Below, one piece after another: positions 34,150 through 43,192 of a DNA stretch of 64,000 nucleotides. The DNA comes from Desulfopila inferna. GTDB lineage: Bacteria > Desulfobacterota > Desulfobulbia > Desulfobulbales > Desulfocapsaceae. Numbering within the stretch: position 1 is the stretch's first letter; the number at the start of each line of letters is the position of its first letter. Made by a program: the position numbers and the translations under genes. The notes beneath the pieces were generated by a model that did not search any database, was not told where the DNA came from, and saw only the letters and a list, made by a program, of their open reading frames with translations. The stretch is from positions 682,001 through 746,000 of the forward strand of contig NZ_JAFFQE010000002.1 in NCBI RefSeq assembly GCF_016919005.1, written 5' to 3'.

Positions 34150-34575
34150 AGCGTTCCGGCGGAAATTTTCTGATGATTAATAAAAATTTTTCAATATTCT
34201 ACACCAGCCAAGCTGGTTAAGAACCTTATTGTTTTCTTGTATTTAATACTTTCTGGTGTTAGCGATGAGAGATAATTGTGCTGGACAAATTATTTGCTTG
34301 CCAATATACCCAATTTGCATCAGAAAATGTAGTCTAATTGAATCTAATCATAAATGCAGGTAGTCGTGTGGGTATAAGTTGCTGAATCTATGATAAAGAT
34401 GAAATAGAATGTAATGACATCAGAAGTGATAATTTCGGCTATACTCATCAAATGTGCTGGAATTTCTATCAGGTCTTTTGGAATTAATCAAAATAAAGTA
34501 GTTATTGAATTGTAAATTTCGGCATGGGACCGAAATCAAGTGAAATCAAAAAGAGGAGATGTTTCAGATTTTCAC
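34150..34575. other. AT-rich gene-free region
   Basis: A 426-base stretch, rich in A and T, between the divergent dehydratase and AEC transporter genes. I see no convincing gene, hairpin or repeat copy; it probably contains promoters for both. Confidence 0.5.
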
Positions 34576-35490
34576 ATGCTCATTCTCAATTCTCTTTTTC
34601 CGGTGGTGGTGCTCATTCTTTTAGGATTTTTCCTGAAAAGGTCAGGGCTGACTGATACCATCTTCCTGCAGACCTCGGACAAACTGGTATACTATATCTT
34701 TTTTCCCCTGATGCTGTTCTGGAAGATCGGAGGATCTTCTTATGAAAACGGCATTAACTGGGATCTTTGCCTTGCCGTCCTTGCCGCCCTGTTGGTCATG
34801 TTCCTGCTCAGCTTTGTGTTTATCCTTGTTTTCAGGATTTCTTACTACCAGGCCGGATCTTTTGCCCAGAGCTGTTACCGGTTCAACACATATATGGGGG
34901 TTGCTATAATCCTTAACAGTCTCGGTGAAGAGGGAATCCGCTATTTCGGTGTTTTGATAGGAATTGCCATACCCATAATAAATGTGGTCGCCATCACTAC
35001 GCTTATCTGGTACTCCCAGGAGAAACTTCAGCAAAAGAACAGGGGCAGGCTGGTTATGAGGGCGCTTCTTTCCAATCCTCTGATAATCGGTTGCCTGATC
35101 GGCATCATCTACTCCCGCAGCTTTAGCGGATTTCCGGATTTTATTGACAACAGCCTGAGTCTAATCTCCATGCTGACCCTGCCGCTGGCGTTGCTTTCCA
35201 TCGGCGGTACCCTGACATTTGCAGGAATCCGTCAGCACATTCCGCTGTCTCTGCTTGCAGCATTGACTAAATTGATATTCTTTCCCCTGATCGGTTTCCT
35301 CTTCCTGCGGCTGTTTGGAGTCAGCGGTACTGCCTTTCAGGTGGGAATGATCTTTTTCGCCTTGCCGACTTCAACAGCCATCTATGTTCTCTCCTCTCAG
35401 ATGCATAGCGATGCGTCGCTGGCTTCTTCGACAATTCTTGTTTCCACTCTCCTTTCTTTTCCGGTGCTGACTTTTATTCTGTTGCTCTGA
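34576..35490 (+). CDS. AEC-family (auxin efflux carrier-like) transporter
   Basis: A 304-residue membrane protein with about ten segments in two inverted halves, as in AEC transporters. Marks: SDKLVYYIFFPLMLFWKI near the start, NTYMGVAIILNSLG in the middle and IFFALPTSTAIYVLSSQ near the end. Substrate (malate, amino acids or other anions in known cases) cannot be told. ATG 34576 starts just before the first hydrophobic segment; GTG 34540 is a possible longer start, and the AAGAGGAG at 34551-34558 is too far from ATG 34576 to settle it. Confidence 0.85.
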   Translation: MLILNSLFPVVVLILLGFFLKRSGLTDTIFLQTSDKLVYYIFFPLMLFWKIGGSSYENGINWDLCLAVLAALLVMFLLSFVFILVFRISYYQAGSFAQSCYRFNTYMGVAIILNSLGEEGIRYFGVLIGIAIPIINVVAITTLIWYSQEKLQQKNRGRLVMRALLSNPLIIGCLIGIIYSRSFSGFPDFIDNSLSLISMLTLPLALLSIGGTLTFAGIRQHIPLSLLAALTKLIFFPLIGFLFLRLFGVSGTAFQVGMIFFALPTSTAIYVLSSQMHSDASLASSTILVSTLLSFPVLTFILLL

Positions 35491-35518
35491 CTTAGCAGGG
35501 ACTGACTGCCTCTTGGTT

Positions 35519-35535
35519 GTTATGAATTTCATAAC
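35519..35535. other. 17-base palindrome between convergent genes
   Basis: GTTATGAATTTCATAAC has perfect 8-base arms around one central base. It sits between the convergent AEC and EamA genes; it could be a protein site or a weak hairpin. Confidence 0.35.
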
Positions 35536-35544
35536 GGTGAACGA

Positions 35545-36426
35545 CTATGTCTCATCCAGGCGCCGCTTCTTCCTTTGAAGATCAGGATAAATGGAAACCA
35601 CCAGAATACCCAGCAGTGTCATTGCCCCACCGACTATCAGCTTCCAACCCAGTACGTCATTAAAGAAGAATACTCCAAAAACCGAGGCGAGAATAGGAGC
35701 AAGCAAGAGCAGTGGTGTTACCACCGATACCTGGTATCGGCCAATAAGGAAATACACGATCCCATGACCAACTATAGAGGCACCGATTGCTGAGTAAAGT
35801 GGAGACCAGAAGTCAAGCAGGCGTGTATCCGCCAGAATCTGTCCCTGTCCGGATTCGAAAATAAAGGAAAGCAGCAAAAGAGAAGGCGATGCTGTCAAGG
35901 CTATCCAGGCCTGCAGCTTGAAGACTCCGAGATTGGGACAGCGGCGCATCAATATTGTGGCACCGGCCATGGCAAATGCTGCTCCGATCACCCAGATCAT
36001 GGCATCCAGGTGAGTAAAGACAATGGGGTCGAAGCCGATGACCATTACACCCATCAGAGCAATCATTATTGCCAGTATCCTTACAAGGGAGATGCGTTCA
36101 CGCAGAAAAATCGCAGCCAACCCGGCTGAAAAAGGCACATACAGTTGAGTAGCAATTGCAATGGAGGCAATATTGCCTCCTGCTTTTAGACCTGTGAACA
36201 TCATGCCGAAATGTAGCACTCCAAGCAGAAATGAAACCCTCAGCAGAGGCCACATATATCCCCTGGCCGGCCTCAGCCAGGGCAGCATCAGCAGCAGAAG
36301 AAAGATAAAACGGATGCTGGTGAACAGCAGCGGCTGAAAATGATCCACGCCGATTTTTCCGGCAATGAAATTGAACCCCCAGGCGAAATTAGCCAGCAGA
36401 GCAAGAAGTAAATGCGGCAGAGTCAT
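35545..36426 (-). CDS. EamA/DMT-superfamily transporter
   Basis: A 293-residue inner-membrane protein with ten hydrophobic segments and two EamA repeats (first: FAWGFNFIAGKIGVDHFQPL; second begins about residue 150). Typical of drug/metabolite exporters; substrate unknown. The ATG at 36426 has a weak ribosome site. Convergent with the AEC gene. Confidence 0.9.
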   Translation of the reverse strand: MTLPHLLLALLANFAWGFNFIAGKIGVDHFQPLLFTSIRFIFLLLLMLPWLRPARGYMWPLLRVSFLLGVLHFGMMFTGLKAGGNIASIAIATQLYVPFSAGLAAIFLRERISLVRILAIMIALMGVMVIGFDPIVFTHLDAMIWVIGAAFAMAGATILMRRCPNLGVFKLQAWIALTASPSLLLLSFIFESGQGQILADTRLLDFWSPLYSAIGASIVGHGIVYFLIGRYQVSVVTPLLLLAPILASVFGVFFFNDVLGWKLIVGGAMTLLGILVVSIYPDLQRKKRRLDET

Positions 36427-36701
36427 GAGAAATGATGGCCGAGTGTTGGTTTATTCATGATAAAATGTATTCCAGGACCGCTGATCCAGGCCGGATTATT
36501 AGGGGATTTACAGTAAAAGTGAAAACACTGCATAAGGTAATAACGAATGGTCGGATGTCGAAAGAATAGAATGGCCAGTACACAGGAAATATCAAATAAG
36601 AGCTGATTGATTTTAACGGCTTGTGCTTTATGGTTTGGCTGAAGAAGCTTCTTGAGAAAAACTCTCATTCAGGGCAGAACCTTTTATAAGGAGAAAAATA
36701 A

Positions 36702-37097
36702 ATGAAACTTCAGGATTTTTTTGAAACGAATAGCGGTCGGGGAGTTTTGTCTACCGCAGATGGAGCTGGAAACGTGGATGCGGCGGTGTATGCCACTCCT
36801 CACTTTATGGAGGATCAACAGATTGCCTTTATCATGAGAGAAAAATTGAGCCACAGCAATCTTCAGGAAAATCCCAAGGCGGCGTATTTATTCATGACGG
36901 AGGGAAAAGGGGTAAGCGGCATCAGGTTGTATCTGGAAAAGACGTCGGAGGAGCAGGATTCGGCAAAAATAGAGGAAATATATAGAAGAAAGGGGAAATA
37001 TGAAGAGAACAAGGAAGCTGTCCGGCATCTGGTGTATTTCAAGGTTAACAAAATATTACCACTTGTAGGCAGTGGAGATCCCGAAGTTTCCCTGTAA
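36702..37097 (+). CDS. Pyridoxamine 5'-phosphate oxidase-fold flavin-binding protein
   Basis: A 131-residue split-barrel protein of the PNPOx-like family. Marks: GVLSTADGAGNVDAAVYATP (first strands) and FIMREKLSHSNLQENPKAAY, the usual flavin-phosphate region. Small stand-alone members often bind FMN or F420 and have unknown substrates. AAGGAG lies upstream of ATG 36702. Followed by the repeat at 37106. Confidence 0.82.
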   Translation: MKLQDFFETNSGRGVLSTADGAGNVDAAVYATPHFMEDQQIAFIMREKLSHSNLQENPKAAYLFMTEGKGVSGIRLYLEKTSEEQDSAKIEEIYRRKGKYEENKEAVRHLVYFKVNKILPLVGSGDPEVSL

Positions 37098-37105
37098 TAT
37101 ATATT

Positions 37106-37246
37106 GTAACTATTCAGCAATGAGCAAATAAAATCAGTAGCTTACCTTAAACTGTAACTGTTTTGAGGTAAGCACCGAGACGGGCATACACTCCGACTTC
37201 GGGTGCTCCAGATGGGCGTGCAGATAGGGTGCTGCTGAATAGTTAC
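37106..37246. repeat. MITE-like element with GTAACTATTCAGCA ends, copy G
   Basis: GTAACTATTCAGCA (37106-37119) and TGCTGAATAGTTAC (37233-37246) are perfect 14-base inverted repeats 141 bases apart overall. The interior has the shared core (37172-37206) bracketed by GCACC and GGTGC. Matches copy B at 2564-2748. Confidence 0.8.
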
Positions 37247-37254
37247 TATTATAT

Positions 37255-38604
37255 TCACTTGGAAACAACACCGCAGACAGCGGCCATACCGTCTTTGTCC
37301 AGTTCCTGAAAATAGCTCTCCTGAATATCCACCACCCAGGCTTTTTGCCTGGTGCAGGTGTCGCTGCTCCAGAGCCAGTGGATATCCTGTGAAAAATAGG
37401 AGGCGAAGCAGAAATCCCGCATGGAAGTAGGCGGTCTCAGAAGAGAGCCAAGTTCTTCAGTGGTCGGCAGTCTCCAGTGAGTGTACCCCTGCCATTGTCT
37501 GCTGTTGAGGTAGTCGATATATTCATGGGCCTTGTTCCAGGTGAGCGGAAAGCCTGCACCTTGCCGCTGCCAGAGTTGACCGGTATCCAGGCATGCCAGA
37601 AGGTTGTTGTCTCTGATTTCAAAGCGATGGGAACTGTAGTTTTTTGGACGCATGAGCGAGTCGAGATCAAATTCTTTTTGCAGTTGCTTATGAAGGATAA
37701 AGACCGGCCTGGAACGGAGGGAACGCGGGATCGGTTGGGTTTTTACCGGGTCTTGCGCCATGTATGTACAATCCTTTTTTGACCGTCGGACCCAGCCTGT
37801 ATAAAGCTCATCGAGGTGCTGTCTCATTTCAAGTGCCGACTGGAACCGCTGCCGGGTATCTCTGCTGATGCTTTTCAGCAGAAAGTCGTCCCATTCGGAA
37901 TCCAGATCGGGATTGAAGCTGCTGGGGGGAGAAATGTGCTGCTTATGGCTGACAAGCCGGCCGGTCACCAGACGGTAGGCCATGATGCCGACACTGAAGA
38001 GATCTGCCCTCTCGTCGGCATTTTTCGGTTCCTTTTCCTGTTCCGGGGCGGCATAATAGGGAGAACCCACCTGCAAGCCGGGTATGGCCGTCTTTTCTTC
38101 TCCGCGGACCCTGGAGAGACCGAAATCTATAATCTTTATTCGGTCATCGTTGGTGATCATCAGATTGTAAGGTTTTATGTCACGGTGAATAATACCGGCG
38201 AAATGCAGCCTTTCCAGCCCGTGCAGTGCCTGGCGAATATAGCGGTAGGCCTTATTGAGGCTGATAACCCTGGAAGGTTCTTCCAGCAGGTATGTCTCTC
38301 CAATGAGCGAACCGATGGAATGAGCGAAATATTCAAGAACAATGAACGGCGAGCCGTCGTTCTCGTCACAATCAAGAATCTTGGCCACATGATCATGGGA
38401 AATTTCCCCCATCAGGCGCGCCTCTTCAAGAAATATTTTCCGGAGCCCCTCCTCCCCGACCAGTTCTATAAAAATGTCATCTCGGGGCTGCAGGATTTTT
38501 ATGGCAACAGTGCGTGCCGTTATTGGAGCCCGGGCTTTATATACCGAACTCATACCGCCTCTGCCAATTCTTCCCTGGACAATATATTTACCGATTGTTC
38601 TCAT
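37255..38604 (-). CDS. Ser/Thr protein kinase with C-terminal DUF1566 domain
   Basis: A 449-residue soluble kinase. Residues about 6-270 form a Hanks-type kinase: GRGGMSSVYKA P-loop, K36 in VAIKIL, HRDIKPYN (D142) and DFG (D160). Residues about 330-445 are a DUF1566/Lcl-like domain (TWNKAHEYIDYLNSR, then GYTHWRLPTTEELGSLL), a module otherwise mostly found in secreted proteins; here no signal peptide or membrane anchor is seen. Its ATG overlaps the phosphoesterase stop (ATGA). Target unknown. Confidence 0.88.
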   Translation of the reverse strand: MRTIGKYIVQGRIGRGGMSSVYKARAPITARTVAIKILQPRDDIFIELVGEEGLRKIFLEEARLMGEISHDHVAKILDCDENDGSPFIVLEYFAHSIGSLIGETYLLEEPSRVISLNKAYRYIRQALHGLERLHFAGIIHRDIKPYNLMITNDDRIKIIDFGLSRVRGEEKTAIPGLQVGSPYYAAPEQEKEPKNADERADLFSVGIMAYRLVTGRLVSHKQHISPPSSFNPDLDSEWDDFLLKSISRDTRQRFQSALEMRQHLDELYTGWVRRSKKDCTYMAQDPVKTQPIPRSLRSRPVFILHKQLQKEFDLDSLMRPKNYSSHRFEIRDNNLLACLDTGQLWQRQGAGFPLTWNKAHEYIDYLNSRQWQGYTHWRLPTTEELGSLLRPPTSMRDFCFASYFSQDIHWLWSSDTCTRQKAWVVDIQESYFQELDKDGMAAVCGVVSK

Positions 38605-39326
38605 AATAATCTGCGTCCGAATGCTTCCGAAAAACCACGCTTCTGAATTTTTCTCGCCGTGGATCTATAATCATACTTGATCCGGATGATTTCCAGGCGA
38701 TGCCTCACGGTATCCCAGAGGATGTATTTTGCACTGTTGGAGCCGTCCCGGGGCTGACCTACACTTCCAGTGTTGATGATATATTTATGTTGCCGGTGGA
38801 GCTGGTATGTGTCCTGGTCGAGAGATTCCCGCCTCAGACTCTTGCCATCCCAGCAGAAGATAAGGAGTTCGTGGGTGTGTCCGACAAAACAAAGATCGGT
38901 ATTCGTGCTTTTAAAGTAGTTCTTCAAATCACTATCTGAGGCCATGGTTACAGAGCGCAATACCGAGGCAGGCGGAAAACCGTGAACAAAAAGAGCATTT
39001 TCGACAGTTATAGTCTCAGGGAGGCCGCAGCAAAAGTCGAAACTTTCTCTGGACAACAGTTTTTCGGTTTCAATTGAATTTTCCCGGGCCGGAAAATTCA
39101 GCCAGTTCCGCATCCGCCGATTTTGCAGGGCCGCCTCATGGTTACCGAGTACGGATAAATATCCCTTGTATCGAAAGAGGCGGACGACCTCATCGGGGTC
39201 GGGGCCATAACCGATCAGATCACCCAGGCAGATCACCTTTTCCGGTTGCTGCGCTTCCATATGATCGATTACCTTCTGAAAAGCTTCGAGATTTCCGTGG
39301 ATATCCGAGATAATGGCAATCAACAT
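38601..39326 (-). CDS. Calcineurin-like metallophosphoesterase (YfcE/MJ0936 type)
   Basis: A 241-residue dinuclear-metal phosphoesterase. Metal-binding blocks in order: SDIHGN (residues 7-12), GDLIGYGPDP, GNHEAAL, then FVHGFP and CFVGHTHE. This is the YfcE-like layout rather than classic PPP phosphatases. It lies directly upstream of, and overlaps, the Ser/Thr kinase gene, so it may reverse that kinase's phosphorylation or act on a nucleotide signal; inference from context. Confidence 0.88.
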   Translation of the reverse strand: MLIAIISDIHGNLEAFQKVIDHMEAQQPEKVICLGDLIGYGPDPDEVVRLFRYKGYLSVLGNHEAALQNRRMRNWLNFPARENSIETEKLLSRESFDFCCGLPETITVENALFVHGFPPASVLRSVTMASDSDLKNYFKSTNTDLCFVGHTHELLIFCWDGKSLRRESLDQDTYQLHRQHKYIINTGSVGQPRDGSNSAKYILWDTVRHRLEIIRIKYDYRSTARKIQKRGFSEAFGRRLL

Positions 39327-39611
39327 GGCTGGTTTACTCTGCTTGAACTGTAGAACACGGCTACGGCGTCAAAGGCTGGAAAATTTGGAGAAGTCATTTT
39401 TAATCTGATGAAATCATTATTACATTACTTATCAGCAATGAAAAGAAAATTGTCTGTAGGTCCCGGTATTGATGGTATGATAAGTACATTGACGAGGTTC
39501 CTTTTAATAAATGAAGAAGAAAATTTCCAGAAAAACAGGATGGATCCATAGTTCCGGATTGAAGGCTGGAGGAAACCGCAGGGACGCTGTCTGAATTAAT
39601 GGAGTGAGTTT

Positions 39612-40322
39612 ATGATTATACGAATTATACTGGTACTTTTTGTTTCAGGGGCCTCTGCAATAAGTTACATGGCAGGATACGCTCGCGTGATGAGTGGTCT
39701 GCTTATCGGGTTCGGGGCTCTGGCTTCCGTTTTTTTCGGAATCCTCTTCGTAGTGCCCCAGCAAAACAGGCAACTGTGGTTCCCCATCTATGGTGATGGG
39801 GCGGCCTGGCCATTTTTTCTCCTGGCCCTCATACTGGCAGGAATTGCGGCGCTGCTTTTCTCCGGGAGAAAGGAGAGTGCCGAAGAAGAGACGGTATCAT
39901 CCCATCATTTCCAGTATTTTATAGGAGGATTCTTTGCCTATATCCTCAGTGTCTTTCTTCCGGCCCTGCTCTGGTTTCCCTCTGATGAAAAGCGGCTCAG
40001 TATGGACTCCGGCACACTCGGGATGTACGTCTTTGCAGGAACTTGTCTCTACCTTATAGGCACAATGGCGGCACTTTTTCTCTTTTACAAAGCCTCCAAA
40101 GGGGTTGCGCCGGATTATCCTGATTTGATGAGAAAAATTATCCTTGCCCTTTTTTCAATGCTCCATTTTGACAAGGTACCTGCATTTGTGTCTTTTCTTC
40201 TCATTTATTCACCGGAAACACGAATAATTTACCCCTCAATAGCGGCTCTGGCTCTATCCGCTTATATTCCCGTGAGCTTTTTTCTGCTGAAATTGAGTTG
40301 GCAGTCTGAAAGAGCAGAATGA
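39612..40322 (+). CDS. Multi-pass membrane protein of unknown function
   Basis: A 236-residue hydrophobic protein with about seven membrane segments and a short charged loop (SGRKESAEEETVSSHH, about residues 88-104). GGAGTGAG precedes ATG 39612. I recognise no family. It is followed at some distance by another unknown gene on the same strand. Confidence 0.7.
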   Translation: MIIRIILVLFVSGASAISYMAGYARVMSGLLIGFGALASVFFGILFVVPQQNRQLWFPIYGDGAAWPFFLLALILAGIAALLFSGRKESAEEETVSSHHFQYFIGGFFAYILSVFLPALLWFPSDEKRLSMDSGTLGMYVFAGTCLYLIGTMAALFLFYKASKGVAPDYPDLMRKIILALFSMLHFDKVPAFVSFLLIYSPETRIIYPSIAALALSAYIPVSFFLLKLSWQSERAE

Positions 40323-40572
40323 GGCTGCTTCTCTTCAACCTTCGAACCTGTGCCTATTCATTCCTGATGAAACACAGGAGCAAGAGGGAAAAACACACCC
40401 ACAGGCATTGATGCCGTCCGGCAGGTGTTGAAAATGAATTAAAAATACAATAACATATAGGTTCCGAGACCAACGGAATCTTTGCTTCTCTCTCGGATGC
40501 ACCGCTTTTTGAAAGAGCGTAAGTATTTGCAAATAAATATTATTTTCTTTATCAGGTATAAATCGTTTCAAT

Positions 40573-41604
40573 ATGGTCACTAAAAAAGCAATCATTGATA
40601 ATGAGTTGATTCGGGAGATTGTGGCAATTCGCCTGGATACTCTCTGGAGGATGCTTGGGCTAAACGAGGACGGATTTTTACCTGGTAAGAACGATGAAGG
40701 AGCAACAGGAAAATTTGATAACAAAGGGGCAATTTTTACTCCCGGGGGATTGATCTACCAGGATGTCGATGAGCAATTTATCCCCTATTCGCCTTATGGT
40801 CAGATCGACGGAGAGAGTTTCAGGAAAAAAATCCGAGAGTCCATGAGATATGACAATGCCACATTGCTCTACCCGGATGGCATCGCTAATGGGATCAACC
40901 TTGACGGCGGTTTTTTTTCCAAGGCGGCGAGAAGAATTTTTACCTATAAAAGGGCGGCCCACCGTAGAAAGATGAAAATCGGTAATTCTGCTCCGATCGA
41001 AATCAGTGCAGACGACATCATCAGGAGTCACTGTCCGATCTACATGAAACCACCCTATGGCGCCCGTACCCGCATCAGTTCCTGTCTTTCCGTAGGGCTC
41101 ATAAACCCACCTCTTTTCTTCGCCTATTACAAGGCAGAATTCAACTTCTCCCGGGAGCAAACTCAGATCTTTACCCGGGATCTTGACAGGGCCAGGGAAA
41201 AACCGGTCTCGAGTGACGGCAAGTGCCTCTATCCTCCGTATATTGTCGTTTGTCATGATACCAGATATAAGGAAAACAACTTTACCGGACTCACCAGGAT
41301 TGTAGGCATAGGAAAATTTGGAGAGTTCGCCACAATCTCCTTTGAGGCCATCACTCCCCCGCTTCTCAAGGAGATGAAGAGAAGAAAGATAAAATTACGG
41401 CCGGAAGATGTTTTTGCGGAATACGGCGATCTGACAATCCTGGGGATATTGCGCGTTTATTGTCAGACCAATCCGGGAAGGCGTTCCCTGAAATATAATC
41501 TGTATACCATCATGCCCAAAGAAGATATAGGACTCAATGTCGGCAAAATCGCCGCCGAAGCCCAAAAACGCTACAATATTAAGAGGAAACGGAAGAAGCA
41601 TTAA
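40573..41604 (+). CDS. Orphan soluble protein, possible diadenylate-cyclase-fold (DAC-like) sensor domain
   Basis: A 343-residue basic soluble protein I cannot assign with certainty. Two stretches are reminiscent of DisA_N/DAC domains: LLYPDGIANGINLDGGFF (compare the DGA motif) and GARTRISSCLSVGL (compare GTRHRAALGLS), but the catalytic residues are not the canonical ones. It may belong to the DAC-like sensor families thought to bind nucleotides without making c-di-AMP. The C-terminus is Lys/Arg-rich (RYNIKRKRKKH). The ATG at 40573 has a weak ribosome site. Confidence 0.5.
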   Translation: MVTKKAIIDNELIREIVAIRLDTLWRMLGLNEDGFLPGKNDEGATGKFDNKGAIFTPGGLIYQDVDEQFIPYSPYGQIDGESFRKKIRESMRYDNATLLYPDGIANGINLDGGFFSKAARRIFTYKRAAHRRKMKIGNSAPIEISADDIIRSHCPIYMKPPYGARTRISSCLSVGLINPPLFFAYYKAEFNFSREQTQIFTRDLDRAREKPVSSDGKCLYPPYIVVCHDTRYKENNFTGLTRIVGIGKFGEFATISFEAITPPLLKEMKRRKIKLRPEDVFAEYGDLTILGILRVYCQTNPGRRSLKYNLYTIMPKEDIGLNVGKIAAEAQKRYNIKRKRKKH

Positions 41605-41709
41605 TCTTTCACCGAAAATAGCGCTCTGCCTATCTATTTAGATCCGGCCTCTCGTGGTCCTCTGCTTTCAACAGTGCCTGTCGAGGAATCACGATGGGAG
41701 TTCCATACT

Positions 41710-43032
41710 TCAGCTGAAGCTTCTGTAAATATTGCGGCATCCGGTTTCCCGGACCTGTATCGCACCCAAAACCGCTATAGCCGCAAAAACGAGCATCGCC
41801 CAAAATCCATGATGATAATCGGCCGCCGAGTAGATACGCATGCCATCCACTACCCGGCCATCCCAGTAAATATCAGCTATCCAGCCGAAAAGAGGCTGCA
41901 TCAGAGCAGTGCCGATAAAACAGCCGGTGTTGACAACACTTACTGCCATGCCGGAAAGTTCAGGATGAATTATCTCCTTGGCACAGGCAAAGGTCAAAAC
42001 GAACCCTGCTCCGGCAAATCCCATGAGACTGAAAAGAATATATCCGGCAGGGCCCGGCTGCCATGGGCTGAACATCAGCAGTGCACAGACCCCAAAATAA
42101 CAGAGGACGCTGCCGAGCAGTATAGGTTTCCTTTTGCCTAATTTGTCGGAAAACCAGCCCAAAAAAAGTGCGCCCCCGGCAAAAAAAAGCATCATCATGC
42201 TAACATAATCGGCCGCCTGGTTCCTGCCCATTGCCTGGGTGTCCCGCAGGAACGGGATCGCCCAGAGACCCATAAAGGAGTAGAGCCCCCCTACCATACC
42301 GAACTGCACCCAGAAACCGGGCCAGATTCGAGTTATTCTCATGACATCAAGAAGATTCTTCATCCAGCTGTCCTGGAGCCCGTCCCGAAGGTTTCCAGGA
42401 CCGTTAGGGGCGGAGAAGCCAAGATCTTCCGGCCTGTTTCTAACCACAAGAAAACCCAGGATAGCCAGTACAATTGACATCGCTCCGATACCGGTGAATA
42501 TAGACCTCCAGGTATAATGATCGAGAAGGAGCGAAAGCGGTCCTGCTGCCAGAATAGAACCAAGGTTGCCTACCAGCAGGGTAAGACCGCTCATAACACC
42601 AAAAACCCTCTCTTTAAACCAGACCGAATTATTTTTCATTATTGCGACAAAAACAACAGAGACTCCCAGGCCTACGAGAAATCTGCCGACACATGCCATT
42701 TCAAAAGAGGTCGCCAGGCCAAAACAGAGGGAACCGAGCCCTGCTGTGAGATTACCGCTGATAATAGATGTTCGTGTACCCAGGGTATCGGCAAGCACAC
42801 CCGAAGGAATCTGCATAAATGCGTAGACGAAGAAATAAATAGCAGAAAGGGTTCCCAACTGGGTGCCGCTAATCTGAAATTCCATCATCAGATATTCAGA
42901 GACAACCCCTGGGGCCATTCTGTGGAAATAGACAAGTATATAGGTCAGGATGAGAATGAGAAAAATCGCCCATTTTGCCGTGGCAAAGGCCATTGCGGAA
43001 CCATAGGTGCCTGTCTGACTGGTGTTGAACAT
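41710..43032 (-). CDS. Major facilitator superfamily transporter
   Basis: A 440-residue transporter with twelve segments. Marks: YFVYAFMQIPSGVLADTLGT (motif A-like; seen as FFVYAFMQIPSGVLADTLG), GRFLVGLGVSVVFVAI and the second-half loop GWFSDKLGKRKP. It looks like the organic-anion/phosphate-type MFS branch. ATG 43032 follows GGAG; the longer upstream frame adds an unlikely tail. Substrate unknown. Confidence 0.9.
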   Translation of the reverse strand: MFNTSQTGTYGSAMAFATAKWAIFLILILTYILVYFHRMAPGVVSEYLMMEFQISGTQLGTLSAIYFFVYAFMQIPSGVLADTLGTRTSIISGNLTAGLGSLCFGLATSFEMACVGRFLVGLGVSVVFVAIMKNNSVWFKERVFGVMSGLTLLVGNLGSILAAGPLSLLLDHYTWRSIFTGIGAMSIVLAILGFLVVRNRPEDLGFSAPNGPGNLRDGLQDSWMKNLLDVMRITRIWPGFWVQFGMVGGLYSFMGLWAIPFLRDTQAMGRNQAADYVSMMMLFFAGGALFLGWFSDKLGKRKPILLGSVLCYFGVCALLMFSPWQPGPAGYILFSLMGFAGAGFVLTFACAKEIIHPELSGMAVSVVNTGCFIGTALMQPLFGWIADIYWDGRVVDGMRIYSAADYHHGFWAMLVFAAIAVLGAIQVRETGCRNIYRSFS

Positions 43033-43192
43033 TAAAAGACTCCGGAAGTATGTAGGAGAAACAAGAAACAGCCGGGAGAATGTAGCAGAGACGGATGTGA
43101 TTGTCAAAGCAATGCGGGACGACACTCGAGGGGTATATTATCTTTAGAAAGCGGGATTCCTGTGGAAAAACAACAAGGTGAAAATTGAAAAA

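Noticed and set aside
36423-36668. 81-codon minus-strand frame upstream of the EamA gene
   Set aside because: No ribosome site or domain; low-complexity, leader-like composition.
39511-39594. 27-codon basic peptide (MKKKISRKTGW...)
   Set aside because: No clear ribosome site; too short and unsupported.
40573-41604. Reading the orphan protein as an active c-di-AMP synthase
   Set aside because: The canonical DGA and RHRAA residues are not intact, so activity cannot be claimed.
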